Notes: generated by a model from the sequence alone, not told the origin. A DNA stretch of 64,000 bases from Pseudomonadota bacterium (GCA_023389055.1 JAEWFA010000013.1:11366-75365), one strand, 5' to 3'; positions 54,976 through 63,575 are shown, numbered from the stretch's first letter. Program-made: numbers and translations.

Positions 54976-55659
54976 ATGCCCGCGCCCGATCCCGACCGAG
55001 AACCGCGCGAACCGCGCGAACCGCGCGAGGCGCTCGCGGCGCTGCGCCGCGCACTGCAGCGCTGCCGCGAATGCCCGCTCGGGTACCTCGCCACGCAGGG
55101 CGTCGCCGGCGAGGGGTCGGTGCGCCCCGCGCTGATGCTCGTCGGCGAAGTGCCCGGCGACCAGGAGGATCTTCAGGGTCACCCTTTCGTCGGCCCGGCC
55201 GGCAAGCTGCTCTTTCGCGCCATCGACTCGCTGGGCTGGCCGCGCGAGGCGCTGTTCGTCACGAACGCCGTCAAGCACTTCAAGTTCGAGCTGCGCGGCA
55301 AGCGGCGCATCCACAAGACGCCTTCGCAGCGCGAAGCTTCGGCCTGCCTGCACTGGCTGGAGGACGAGATCGCGCTCGTCGCGCCGCGGGCGGCGATCGC
55401 GCTCGGCGCCACCGCGGCGCGCTCGCTGATGCATCGGACCGTGGCCGTCACGCGCGAGCATGGTCGATGGTTGCGACGCGACGACGATCTGCGCGTGCTC
55501 GTCGCGTTGCATCCGTCGGCGCTGCTGCGCATCCGCGGCGAGGAGCGAGAGCCGGCGTACGAGCAGTGGCTGGAAGACCTGCGCAACGCCGGGGAGGTCG
55601 TCGACGAATGGACGCAGCGGCGCCCGGCGGGCGCCGCTGCGGCCGGTGCGCGATCGTGA
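54976..55659 (+). CDS. UdgX-type uracil-DNA glycosylase
   Basis: This 227-residue family-4-like uracil-DNA glycosylase has the UdgX hallmark loop KRRIH (residues 109-113). In Mycobacterium UdgX the His of this motif forms a covalent bond with the sugar after uracil removal. Other motifs are Fe-S-type Cys30-x2-Cys33, motif A GEVPGDQEDLQGHPFVGPAGKLL, VTNAVKHFKFE and motif B ALHPSALLR. The N-terminus has a short REP tripeptide repeat from nine-base DNA repeats. It is divergent from the EamA gene and about 5 kb from imuB. UdgX, rather than plain UDG, is the best call. Confidence 0.9.
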   Translation: MPAPDPDREPREPREPREALAALRRALQRCRECPLGYLATQGVAGEGSVRPALMLVGEVPGDQEDLQGHPFVGPAGKLLFRAIDSLGWPREALFVTNAVKHFKFELRGKRRIHKTPSQREASACLHWLEDEIALVAPRAAIALGATAARSLMHRTVAVTREHGRWLRRDDDLRVLVALHPSALLRIRGEEREPAYEQWLEDLRNAGEVVDEWTQRRPAGAAAAGARS

Positions 55660-55786
55660 AGGCGCCAATTCGGGACGCCCCTTGTTGCGCCGCCTTCATC
55701 GGTCTGTCAAATTGGCGCCGCATCATTTCGGCTGCCCGCAAGGGCGAACCGGCGCGAGGCGCCTGACGAAATCGAGGAGAGTGCAG

Positions 55787-57130
55787 ATGAACCGAAGACA
55801 AGGTCGGGGCGTCGCCGTGTGGGCGCGCGCATCGTTGGTGGCGATGACGCTCGCGGGCGGGGTGCTCGCCTGGACGTCGGCCGGGGCCGTCACCGAGATC
55901 CAGTGGTGGCACTCGATGACCGGCGCGAACAACGATCGCGTCAACAGCCTCGCCGAGCGGTTCAGCAAGAGCCAGTCCGACTACAAGGTCACGGCGGTCT
56001 ACAAGGGCTCGTATCCCGAATCGATGACCCAGGCGATCGCAGCCCTTCGTGCGGGCAATGCGCCGCACATCGTGCAGGTGTTCGAGGTGGGCACCGCGAC
56101 GATGATGGCGGCCAAGGGTGCGATCGTTCCGGTCGAGAAGCTGATGAAGGACGCCGGCGAGAAGTTCGATCGCGCAGCGTACGTGCCGGCGGTGGCGGCC
56201 TTCTACACGACGCGCAAGGGCGAGATGCTGTCGTTTCCGTTCAACAGTTCCACCACGGTCTTCTACTACAACAAGGACGCGTTGAAGAAGGCCGGCGTCG
56301 ACAAGGTGCCCGAGACGTGGAGCGAGGTCGCCGCCGCGGCGGCGAAGGTCAAGGCTTCCGGAGCCTCCTCGTGCCCGTACACGTCGAGCTGGGCGAGCTG
56401 GGTGCACATGGAGAGCTTCTCGGCCTGGCACAACACGCTGTTCGCCAGCGAGAACAACGGCTTCGGCGGCCTGAAGGCGCGCCTGCTGGTGAATACGCCG
56501 CTGTTCGAGCGGCACATGAAGAACCTGCTCGAATGGTCCAAGCAGGGTCTGTTCGTCTATCCGGGGCGCACCACCGAGGGCGACGCGAAGTTCTACAGCG
56601 GCGAGTGCGCAATGTTCACCGGCAGCTCGTCCACCTACGGCAACGTCAAGCGCAATGCGAAGTTCGACTTCGGCATCTCGAAGCTGCCGTATTACTCCGA
56701 CGTGCAAGGCGCACCGCAGAACACCGTCATCGGCGGCGCGAGCCTGTGGGTGATGAGCGGCAAGTCCGCCGACGAGTACAAGGGCATCGCGAAGTTCTTC
56801 ACCTTCCTGTCGTCGCCGGAAATCCAGGCCGAGTGGCACCAGGCCACGGGCTACCTGCCGTTGACGATCCCGGCCTACGAGCTCACCAGGAAGTCCGGCT
56901 TCTACGAGAAGAACCCGGGCACCGACGTGCCGGTGCAGCAGATGATCGTCAAGACGACCGAGAAGTCGCGCGGCGTGCGGCTGGGCAACATGGTCCAGAT
57001 TCGCGACATCATCCACGAGGAGATGGAATCGATGCTCGCCGGCAAGCAGGATCCGAAGACGGCGCTGGCGAACATGAAGCGCCGCGGCGACGAGCAACTG
57101 GTGCGCTTCGAGCGCACGGCACGGGAGTAG
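55787..57130 (+). CDS. ugpB: sn-Glycerol-3-phosphate ABC transporter binding protein
   Basis: UgpB is the periplasmic receptor for glycerol-3-phosphate and its diesters. The 447-residue protein has a signal peptide ending near SAGAVTE. Its mature part has IQWWHSMTGANNDRVNSLAERFSKSQSDYKVTAVYKGSYPESMTQAIAA, TGSSSTYGNVKRN, and LGGASLWV-type regions (VIGGASLWVMSG). The ATG at 55787 follows GAGGAGA. It opens ugpB-ugpA-ugpE-ugpQ. No Pho box was recognised in the 127 bases upstream, though Ugp systems are often phosphate-regulated. Confidence 0.95.
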   Translation: MNRRQGRGVAVWARASLVAMTLAGGVLAWTSAGAVTEIQWWHSMTGANNDRVNSLAERFSKSQSDYKVTAVYKGSYPESMTQAIAALRAGNAPHIVQVFEVGTATMMAAKGAIVPVEKLMKDAGEKFDRAAYVPAVAAFYTTRKGEMLSFPFNSSTTVFYYNKDALKKAGVDKVPETWSEVAAAAAKVKASGASSCPYTSSWASWVHMESFSAWHNTLFASENNGFGGLKARLLVNTPLFERHMKNLLEWSKQGLFVYPGRTTEGDAKFYSGECAMFTGSSSTYGNVKRNAKFDFGISKLPYYSDVQGAPQNTVIGGASLWVMSGKSADEYKGIAKFFTFLSSPEIQAEWHQATGYLPLTIPAYELTRKSGFYEKNPGTDVPVQQMIVKTTEKSRGVRLGNMVQIRDIIHEEMESMLAGKQDPKTALANMKRRGDEQLVRFERTARE

Positions 57131-57136
57131 CGCACC

Positions 57137-58021
57137 CTGGAAAAGCGCGTTCTCTTCGGCGCGGCCGGGTGGCTCCCGGCCGCGCTGCTCGCGCCGCAAC
57201 TGGCGATCGTCCTGGTCTTCTTCTACTGGCCGGCGTCGCAGGCGCTGTTCCAGTCGGTGTTCCTGCAGGACGCCTTCGGGCTGAGCCGCGAGTTCGTCGG
57301 CCTGGAGAATTTCCGCTACCTGTTCGCCGACGAGCTGTACCTGTACTCGTTCCAGGTGACGGCGGTGTTCTCGGTCGCGGTCACCGTGGTCGGGCTCGCG
57401 CTGAGCCTGGCGCTCGCGTATTTCGCCGACCGCGCGATCCGCGGCGCCTATGCCTTTCGCACGCTGCTGATCGTGCCGTACGCGGTTGCTCCGGCGATCG
57501 CCGGCGTGCTGTGGATTTTCCTGTTCAATCCGACGCTGGGCATCGTCTCGCATTGGCTGCGCGGTGCGGGCATCGAGTGGAACCACGTGCTCGACGGTGG
57601 CCAGGCGATGATCCTGATCGTCATCGCCGCCGTCTGGAAGCAGGTCAGCTACAACTTCATCTTCTTCCTCGCAGGCCTGCAGTCGATTCCGAAGTCGCTG
57701 CTCGAGGCGGCTGCGATCGACGGCGCAGGTGCGTGGCGCACGTTCCGCTCGGTGATCTTCCCGCTGCTGTCGCCGACGACCTTCTTTCTTCTCGTCGTCA
57801 ACGTCGTCTACGCGTTCTTCGACACGTTCGCGATCGTCGACGCCGCCACCGGCGGCGGGCCGGCAAAGGCCACCGAGATCCTCGTCTACAAGGTGTTCAA
57901 CGACGGCTTCAAGGCGCTCGACATCGGCAGTTCCGCGGCGCAGTCGGTGATCCTGATGATCATCGTGCTCGCGCTGACGGTGGTCCAGTTCCGCTACGTC
58001 GAGCGGCGCGTGCGCTACTGA
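57137..58021 (+). CDS. ugpA: Glycerol-3-phosphate ABC permease UgpA, apparent CTG start
   Basis: UgpA is one of two inner-membrane permeases of the Ugp importer. The first canonical in-frame start is GTG at 57257, but that would cut off the first helix. Frame and homology continue upstream as EKRVLFGAAGWLPAALLAPQLAIVLVFFYWPASQALFQSV, the usual UgpA N-terminus (MEKRV...). An in-frame stop at 57128 leaves CTG at 57137 as the start, with GGGAG nine bases before it. The 294 residues match the family length. The EAA loop (EAAAIDGAGAWRTFRSVIFPLLSP) is intact for ATPase contact. Confidence 0.9.
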   Translation: MEKRVLFGAAGWLPAALLAPQLAIVLVFFYWPASQALFQSVFLQDAFGLSREFVGLENFRYLFADELYLYSFQVTAVFSVAVTVVGLALSLALAYFADRAIRGAYAFRTLLIVPYAVAPAIAGVLWIFLFNPTLGIVSHWLRGAGIEWNHVLDGGQAMILIVIAAVWKQVSYNFIFFLAGLQSIPKSLLEAAAIDGAGAWRTFRSVIFPLLSPTTFFLLVVNVVYAFFDTFAIVDAATGGGPAKATEILVYKVFNDGFKALDIGSSAAQSVILMIIVLALTVVQFRYVERRVRY

Positions 58022-58040
58022 GAACACATTCCGTCCCGTC

Positions 58041-58886
58041 ATGCCCGGTCGCAGCCTTTCCGCCCGCATCCTCACCTACGTCGTGCTGGCGCTCGGCGTG
58101 CTCGTCGTCGCGTTTCCGGTCTGGGTGACCTTCGTCGCGTCGACCAAGACGCTCGACGAAGTGCAAACGGTGCCGATGTCGCTGCTGCCCGGCACGCAAC
58201 TGCTGCGGAACTACGCCGAAGTGCTCGCCTCCGGAGCGGGGAACACCACTGCGCCGGTTGCCCGGATGATGGGCAACAGCCTGGTGATGGCGCTGGTCAT
58301 CGCGATCGGCAAGATCGCGATCTCGCTGCTGTCGGCCTTCGCGCTGATCTACTTCCGCTTCCCGCTGCGGCGGACCGCGTTCTGGTTGATCTTCGTCACG
58401 CTGATGCTGCCGGTCGAGGTGCGCATCATGCCCACCTACCAGGTGATGGCCGACCTGCACCTGATCGACACCTATGCGGGGCTCACGCTGCCGCTGATCG
58501 CGTCGGCCACGGCGACCTTCCTGTTCCGGCAGTTCTTCATGACGGTTCCCGACGAACTCGCCGAGGCGGCGAAGATCGACGGCGCGGGGCCCATGCGCTT
58601 CTTCTGGAATGTGTTGCTGCCGCTGTCGCGCACGAGCATCGCGGCGCTGTTCGTCATTCAGTTCGTCTATGGCTGGAACCAGTACCTGTGGCCACTGCTG
58701 GTCACCACGCAGGAGTCGATGTATCCGGTGGTGATCGGCATCAAGCGGATGATCGCCGGCGGCGACGCGGCCACCGAGTGGCATCTCGTGATGGCCACCG
58801 CCATCCTCGCGATGCTGCCGCCGGTGCTCGTCGTCGTGCTGATGCAGAAATGGTTCGTCAAGGGCCTCGTCGAGTCGGACAAATGA
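58041..58886 (+). CDS. ugpE: Glycerol-3-phosphate ABC permease UgpE
   Basis: UgpE is the second permease subunit. The 281-residue protein has about six helices, starts with LTYVVLALGVLVVAFPVWVTFVASTKT, and contains the EAA loop LAEAAKIDGAGPMRFFWNVLLPLS and the C-terminal MQKWFVKGLVESDK. It follows ugpA by 19 bases. Ordinarily ugpC, the ATPase, follows; here the next gene is ugpQ, so the ATPase must come from elsewhere. Confidence 0.95.
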   Translation: MPGRSLSARILTYVVLALGVLVVAFPVWVTFVASTKTLDEVQTVPMSLLPGTQLLRNYAEVLASGAGNTTAPVARMMGNSLVMALVIAIGKIAISLLSAFALIYFRFPLRRTAFWLIFVTLMLPVEVRIMPTYQVMADLHLIDTYAGLTLPLIASATATFLFRQFFMTVPDELAEAAKIDGAGPMRFFWNVLLPLSRTSIAALFVIQFVYGWNQYLWPLLVTTQESMYPVVIGIKRMIAGGDAATEWHLVMATAILAMLPPVLVVVLMQKWFVKGLVESDK

Positions 58887-58920
58887 GCCCGTGCCGGCAC
58901 GGCGTTCGGGAGCGCACGTC

Positions 58921-59694
58921 GTGAGTGCGCCGCGTCGTCGGCATTCGCGCGTTTCGTTCTCCGACTGGCCGTACCCGGCCTTCGTCGCGCATCGCGGCGC
59001 CGGGCGCCTGGCGCCCGAGAACACACTGGCGGCGCTGCGCACCGGTCATTCGTTCGGCTATCGGATGTTCGAGGTCGACGCGAAGCTGTCGGGCGACGGC
59101 GTCGCGCTGCTGATGCACGACGCGACGCTCGATCGCACGACCGACGGACGCGGGCGCGTCGACGCACAGCCGTTTTCCGCGCTCGCCCGGCTCGACGCCG
59201 GCCGCTGGCATTCGGCGGGCTTCGCCGGCGAAGGCATTCCGACGCTCGAGCGCGTTGCGCGCTGGGTTCTCGCCAACGACGCGATGCTCAACATCGAGAT
59301 CAAGCCGTCGCCCGGCCGCGAGCGCGAGACGGGCGCGGCAGTCGCGCTCGATGCGCGGCAGGCATGGGGCGACGCCGCAGTGCCGCCGCTGCTCTCGTCG
59401 TTTTCCTCGACGGCGCTCGAGGCGGCGTGCGAGGTCGCCCCCGAGTTGCCGCGCGCGCTGCTGCTGGCCGAGCTGCCCGGCGACTGGCTCGATCGCTGCA
59501 GGGCGCTCGGTTGCGTCGCGGTGGATGCGGATCACTCCCGGCTCGATGCCGCGCGCATCGCGCAGGCGCACGATGCCTCGCTGCGTGTGCTCGCGTATAC
59601 GGTCAACGAGCCGGCCCGAGCGGCCGAACTCTTCGACGCGGGGCTGGACGTGCTGATCACCGACGCGGTCGATCGGATCGGGCCGGCGCGCTGA
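58921..59694 (+). CDS. ugpQ: Glycerophosphodiester phosphodiesterase UgpQ
   Basis: UgpQ hydrolyses cytosolic glycerophosphodiesters to glycerol-3-phosphate and an alcohol. The 257-residue TIM barrel has the catalytic pair in VAHRGAGRLAPENTLAALR, the metal-binding EVDAKLSGDGVALLMHDATLDRTTDG, NIEIKP and AYTVNEPARAAELFDAGLDVLITDAVDRI. The GTG at 58921 has GGGAG upstream; a GTG at 58891 is another choice. It has no signal peptide. It links the operon to phospholipid-derived glycerophosphodiesters such as glycerophosphoethanolamine, whose ethanolamine could feed eutBC (inference). Confidence 0.94.
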   Translation: MSAPRRRHSRVSFSDWPYPAFVAHRGAGRLAPENTLAALRTGHSFGYRMFEVDAKLSGDGVALLMHDATLDRTTDGRGRVDAQPFSALARLDAGRWHSAGFAGEGIPTLERVARWVLANDAMLNIEIKPSPGRERETGAAVALDARQAWGDAAVPPLLSSFSSTALEAACEVAPELPRALLLAELPGDWLDRCRALGCVAVDADHSRLDAARIAQAHDASLRVLAYTVNEPARAAELFDAGLDVLITDAVDRIGPAR

Positions 59695-59790
59695 GGGCGC
59701 GCTGGGTGCGGGCACGTCGAGTGCTGCCCTTGACCCCGATCAACGCCGGTGTCGGGTTCCGACGTACGATGCGGCTGCGGAGGTTCCCGA

Positions 59791-60174
59791 ATGTCCCTGT
59801 CACAAGAGCAACTCGATCAGATCGTCGCGCAGATTCGCAGCCGCCTCGCCGTGCTCGAGGAGGATATCGCGCGCAAGCTGGGCGAGAGCGCCGGGAATTT
59901 CTCCAGCATCGGCGGGCCCGGCGATGCCGGCGACCTGGGTTCGATGCTCACCGAAACCGAGGTCGATCTTTCCGAAGCCAGGCGTGACGTAGACGAATGG
60001 CGCGGGTTGCGCGCATCGTTGCGCCGCGTCGACGAAGGCACCTACGGCGTGTGCACCGAGTGCGGCGTGGAGATTCCTTTCGATCGCCTGGTCGCGGCGC
60101 CGCTTGCGCATCGCTGCGTCGATTGCCAGGCAATCGCCGAAAAGCGCGAGCGAACTTTTCCGGGCCAGGGCTGA
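59791..60174 (+). CDS. TraR/DksA-family zinc finger protein
   Basis: This 127-residue protein has an N-terminal helical coil (SLSQEQLDQIVAQIRSRLAVLEEDIARKLGE) and a C4 zinc finger (Cys88, Cys91, Cys109, Cys112: GVCTECG...CVDCQ). DksA-like proteins enter the RNA polymerase secondary channel and tune rRNA and stress promoters. It lacks the long coiled coil of true DksA, so it is more like the short TraR/YbiI type. GCGGAGG precedes the ATG at 59791. It is a single gene converging on imuB. Confidence 0.87.
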   Translation: MSLSQEQLDQIVAQIRSRLAVLEEDIARKLGESAGNFSSIGGPGDAGDLGSMLTETEVDLSEARRDVDEWRGLRASLRRVDEGTYGVCTECGVEIPFDRLVAAPLAHRCVDCQAIAEKRERTFPGQG

Positions 60175-60197
60175 GAAGGGTTCCCCTTCCTGTCCTC

Positions 60198-61760
60198 TCA
60201 TCCGAACCTTCCCTGCACGAACCAGCCGCGCCGGCCGTCGGTTGCCGATCGCTCCCGATAGATCCAGTACAGCGCGTGCTCGTCGTCTTCGGCGATGAAG
60301 TAGTCGCGCTGCATCAGCGAGTCGTCCCACCAGCCGCCTTCAATGCGTTCGGGGCCGGCCAGCAGCCGTAATGGCGAATGCCACCACGGGCGGTTGTTGC
60401 GCTCGGACAGGGCGATCGGACGATCGAGCAGCCATAGCGGGCGCGGCAGCGACGCTGCCGGAGGCGAGGCGTCCGGGGAGGGCGTTCGTTGCGGCTTGGA
60501 CGTTTCCGGGCGCAACGTTTCCGGGCGCAACATGGCCGGGGCCCGATCGACCGCGAGTCCGGATGCGTCGATCGGCTCGATCCGGTATGCGGCTTCGGGC
60601 CGGTGGTCGGCGGCGAGCCGCAGTCGCTGGACGCGTGCCGGTCCGAGGCGCGCCTGCAATCGTTCGATGAGGCGACGCAGGTTCTCGCTCGCCGCCCCCG
60701 GCGTGGGGAACAACTCGCCGCTGCTGTCGCCCAGCACGACGATGTCCGCGCAGCGCAATCGCAATGTATGGGCCGCTTCCGGCAGACGGGTGACGGACAG
60801 CCTCTCTCGCAGCAGTGCGAGCAGGCGTTCGGAGTCGCGCGTGGGATCGGCGAGCCGGATTTCGATAAGCGTGTCGTCGTGCTCGTCGTGCTCGACGTGC
60901 AGCGTGAAGGCGCGGATCGCGCCGTGGCGCGCGCCGAGCCAGCCGGCCATCGGGTCGAGCAGGCGCCGGGCGGCGAACACGAGCGCCTCGGCGTGCTCGA
61001 CGTGGGCAAGCAACTCGATGCGCAGATCGAATTCGGGGGGAGCCTCGAACCATCGTCTCGGCTCGGGCAGGCGGCCGAGCGCGCGATCCAGCTCGTCGAG
61101 CAACGCGCCGCCCAGGCGACGGGCGATCGCCGCGCGCGGCAGCGCAAGCAGATCGCACACGCGGCGTACGTCGATCGAATCGAGCAGCTCGCGCTGCGCG
61201 CGCGTGCGCGCGAGCAGGCGTGCCGGCAGCGCACCGATGCGCTGTTCGAGGTGCGCCGTCGAGGCAAACGAAGCGTCGCAATGGCGCGCGAGGAGCCACG
61301 CGGCGCTTGCCGTGGGTGCGGCGCCGATGCGGACGCGATACCCGAGCGAGTGAAGGCCGTCGCGCACGCGCCCGAACAATGCCCGGAAGCCGCCGAAATA
61401 GCGCAGGCTCGGCGCCACTTCGGCGAGCAGCCCGCACGACGACGGGTCATCGTCGAACGCGTCGAAAGCGAGGTCGGATTGCAGGCTCACCGACGGAGTG
61501 AACTGCTGCATCCAGGCGGCGACGGATTCGAGAGCCCTGCGTTCGGCGTCGAGGTCGCGTTCGAGCAACGGCAGAGAAGGTACGAGCGCCTGCGCCGCAG
61601 CGCGCTTCAATCCGGGGGCGATGCCCTGTGCGCGCGCGGCATCGGTTGCGTCGAGCACGAAGAGCCGGTTGCACAACGCGAGCGCCGTGTCGGGCACGGC
61701 CGTACCGCGTTCGACGATGTCGAGCGACAGCCGTTCGAAGAACAGACCCAGCCACCACAC
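60198..61760 (-). CDS. imuB: ImuB, Y-family polymerase-like mutasome hub
   Basis: ImuB is a catalytically inactive Y-family polymerase relative that bridges the beta clamp, ImuA and DnaE2 during SOS mutagenesis. The GTG at 61760, after GAGGAG, gives 520 residues. The N-terminus WWLGLFFERLSLDIVERG keeps the polymerase fold but does not show the paired catalytic acidic residues of active Y-family enzymes. The thumb and little-finger region includes IDVRRVCDLLALPRAAIARRLG, and the C-terminus SLMQRDYFIAEDDEHALYWIYRE is family-typical. It lies 10 bases after imuA. Confidence 0.93.
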   Translation of the reverse strand: MWWLGLFFERLSLDIVERGTAVPDTALALCNRLFVLDATDAARAQGIAPGLKRAAAQALVPSLPLLERDLDAERRALESVAAWMQQFTPSVSLQSDLAFDAFDDDPSSCGLLAEVAPSLRYFGGFRALFGRVRDGLHSLGYRVRIGAAPTASAAWLLARHCDASFASTAHLEQRIGALPARLLARTRAQRELLDSIDVRRVCDLLALPRAAIARRLGGALLDELDRALGRLPEPRRWFEAPPEFDLRIELLAHVEHAEALVFAARRLLDPMAGWLGARHGAIRAFTLHVEHDEHDDTLIEIRLADPTRDSERLLALLRERLSVTRLPEAAHTLRLRCADIVVLGDSSGELFPTPGAASENLRRLIERLQARLGPARVQRLRLAADHRPEAAYRIEPIDASGLAVDRAPAMLRPETLRPETSKPQRTPSPDASPPAASLPRPLWLLDRPIALSERNNRPWWHSPLRLLAGPERIEGGWWDDSLMQRDYFIAEDDEHALYWIYRERSATDGRRGWFVQGRFG

Positions 61761-61770
61761 GAGGCACTCC

Positions 61771-62538
61771 TCACCGCGTTTCCCGCAGCGCGATCGGCTC
61801 GCCGGAACGGGGATGCTGCGTCTCGTACGACGAAGCCTCGGCTGCTCCGCCATGGATGGTGTGCAGGGGCATCGGTGCCGCCGTTTCGGCAGCGGCGTAC
61901 GAGCGCAGCCGGATGGACGACAGCGGCCGGGGCAGGTCGACGAGGATCGGATCGGCGACGACCGGTCCTCGGCGCTTGAGGATCTGCACCGAAAGGCGCT
62001 GCTCGGCACGCGGCAGCAACAGCAGGCGCAACGGCGCAGGAGACGCGTCGAACTGTGCCTCGAGCGAACGGAACAGGAACACCGGGCCGTGAGTGCCTTG
62101 TGCGGCCAGTTGCATGCGGCGCAGATGCTCGGGGCGCGTGCGCGGCTGCGGCAGCCAGGCGAGCAGCGCACCGAAACCGCTGCTCTTCAGCGTCTGCTCC
62201 ACCGCCCACAGCCGATCGGCCGCCTGGGCGGCCTGCACGATCAGCAGGTAATCGAGATCGATGCCGTGACCGGCCAATGCGGGCGCATAAGGGGTCTGCG
62301 GCGGACCGAGCACGACGACGAAGCGGCGTTCCCGGGTGAGTCGACGCAACAGCGGCACGAGCAGCCGCAACTCGCCGATGCCCGATTCGCGGCTGATCAG
62401 CTCGGTGAGCATCCCGGTGGGCCAGCCTGCGCCGGGCAACTCGGCATCGAGCGCCGCAAAGCCGCTGGGCAATGCCTGCACGGCGGCATGGCCGATGCGA
62501 CTGGCTTGCCAGACCGCTGCGGGCAGGGGGGAGGACAT
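61771..62538 (-). CDS. imuA: ImuA, RecA-like mutasome accessory protein
   Basis: ImuA is a RecA/SulA-like accessory needed for DnaE2-dependent translesion synthesis. The 255-residue protein starts at an ATG after TGAGGAAA. It has GFAALDAELPGAGWPTGMLTELISRESGIGELRLLVPLLRRLT and a RecA-like core (LDYLLIVQAAQAADRLWAVEQTLKSSGFGALLAWLP). A true Walker A is not visible. It starts 11 bases after the lexA stop, so lexA-imuA-imuB is one operon under its own LexA box. Confidence 0.93.
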   Translation of the reverse strand: MSSPLPAAVWQASRIGHAAVQALPSGFAALDAELPGAGWPTGMLTELISRESGIGELRLLVPLLRRLTRERRFVVVLGPPQTPYAPALAGHGIDLDYLLIVQAAQAADRLWAVEQTLKSSGFGALLAWLPQPRTRPEHLRRMQLAAQGTHGPVFLFRSLEAQFDASPAPLRLLLLPRAEQRLSVQILKRRGPVVADPILVDLPRPLSSIRLRSYAAAETAAPMPLHTIHGGAAEASSYETQHPRSGEPIALRETR

Positions 62539-62548
62539 GGCCGTTTCC

Positions 62549-63190
62549 TCACAGCTTGCCGCTGCGCAGCAGCCCGACGGCGATGCCCTCGAGCGAGAAG
62601 GCATCGGTGCGCGAGTCGACGACGATGGGTTGGAAATCGGGATTCTCGGGCAGCAACTCGACCGTGTTGCCGCGGCGCCGCCAGCGCTTGACGGTGACGT
62701 CGTCGCCGACGCGCGCGACGACGATCTGCCCGTTGCGCGCCTCGTGCGCCTGGCGCACGGCGAGCAGGTCGCCGTCGAGGATGCCCGCATCGCGCATGCT
62801 CATGCCGCGCACGCGCAGCAGGTAGTCGGGCGCTTCGGAGAACAGATTCGGATCGACCGCATAGCTGGCCTCGACGTGCTCCTGCGCCAGGATGGGACTT
62901 CCCGCGGCGACGCGACCGACGAGGGGCAGGCTCGACACCACCTGCACCGCGCTCGAGGACCTGTTCGGTGCATCGGTCACCCGTTTCAGGCGGATGCCGC
63001 GCGACGCGCCGGCCGTGAGTTCGATGACGCCCTTGCGCGCCAGGGCCTTCAGGTGCTCTTCGGCGGCATTGGCCGAGCGAAAGCCCAACTGCGCAGCGAT
63101 CTCCGCCCGGGTTGGCGGAAAGCCCGTATCGGCGATGTGCTGGCGGATCAGCGAAAGGATCTGCTGCTGGCGGGGAGTCAGGGCGTGCAT
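62549..63190 (-). CDS. lexA: SOS repressor LexA
   Basis: LexA represses SOS genes until RecA filaments trigger its self-cleavage. The 213-residue protein has an N-terminal winged helix (LTPRQQQILSLIRQHIADTGFPPTRAEIAAQLGFRSANAAEEHL), the scissile Ala96-Gly97, nucleophile Ser131 (GMSMRD) and Lys168 (VTVKRW). The ATG at 63190 is the family start; an in-frame ATG at 63247 would add 19 residues encoded by the heptamer repeat and is unlikely. It is autoregulated through the LexA box 71 bases upstream. Confidence 0.96.
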   Translation of the reverse strand: MHALTPRQQQILSLIRQHIADTGFPPTRAEIAAQLGFRSANAAEEHLKALARKGVIELTAGASRGIRLKRVTDAPNRSSSAVQVVSSLPLVGRVAAGSPILAQEHVEASYAVDPNLFSEAPDYLLRVRGMSMRDAGILDGDLLAVRQAHEARNGQIVVARVGDDVTVKRWRRRGNTVELLPENPDFQPIVVDSRTDAFSLEGIAVGLLRSGKL

Positions 63191-63200
63191 GTTTTGAGAA

Positions 63201-63228
63201 GTGAAGGGGGAAGGGTGAAGGGTGAAGG
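63201..63228. repeat. Heptamer array in lexA 5' leader, four units
   Basis: GTGAAGG, GGGAAGG, GTGAAGG and GTGAAGG run in tandem between the LexA box and the lexA ATG. They have the same unit and orientation as the array at 48456-48483. Confidence 0.85.
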
Positions 63229-63261
63229 GGCCGAGCCCCCGCTTCATGCTTCGCTCTTTGA

Positions 63262-63281
63262 AACTGTATTTTCATACAGTA
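63262..63281. promoter_or_regulatory. LexA box of lexA-imuA-imuB
   Basis: AACTGT-ATTTTCAT-ACAGTA is a classical CTGT-N8-ACAG LexA site with AT-rich centre, upstream of lexA. It should autoregulate lexA and control imuAB. It is about 300 bases from the divergent RNA-binding gene, so effects there are uncertain. Confidence 0.92.
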
Positions 63282-63328
63282 CACCTTTTCCCCCCGGATT
63301 GCACCATTCCCCGCAGCCGGCTCAGCCC

Positions 63329-63357
63329 CCTTCACCCTTCACGCCTTCTCCCTTCTC
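63329..63357. repeat. Inverted, partly degenerate heptamer array
   Basis: Two perfect CCTTCAC units (reverse complement of GTGAAGG) are followed by degenerate CCTTCTC units. With 63215-63235 this forms an inverted repeat, CTCAGCCCCCTTCACCC against GGGTGAAGGGGCCGAG, flanking the LexA box. Confidence 0.7.
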
Positions 63358-63539
63358 TTCCTCAAGCAGGCCCTTCGTTTGCCGAGCGCATTTCCGCGAT
63401 GGCGCCTTCGGCACTCATGCCTGTTTCCGACTCCGCAGTTCGGGCTGTCTGTGCATCCGTGAGCGTTTGTGGCAAAGTCGAAAAACGGACCGGTCCATCC
63501 GGCTCGCGGAGTTGCATTTCTCGGTCTGCTGGATCGGTG

Positions 63540-63575
63540 TTCCTCGAAATGCAATGAGGCTAACGGTTCGAGGAA
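63540..63575 (+). promoter_or_regulatory. 5'-leader hairpin masking the ribosome site of the RRM gene
   Basis: TTCCTCGAA (63540-63548) pairs perfectly with TTCGAGGAA (63567-63575) across an 18-base loop. The 3' arm contains the GAGGAA ribosome site of the gene starting at 63585, so folding would hide it. A temperature- or protein-dependent translational switch is possible. Confidence 0.5.

Noticed and set aside
53941..55668. N-terminal extension of the eutB frame
   Set aside because: It is antiphase to the EamA gene and antisense to udgX; the EutB family starts at 53940 with a good ribosome site.
62549..63247. Longer LexA start with 19 extra residues
   Set aside because: The extra residues are encoded by the heptamer repeat array and are not part of the LexA family; the ATG at 63190 is the conserved start.
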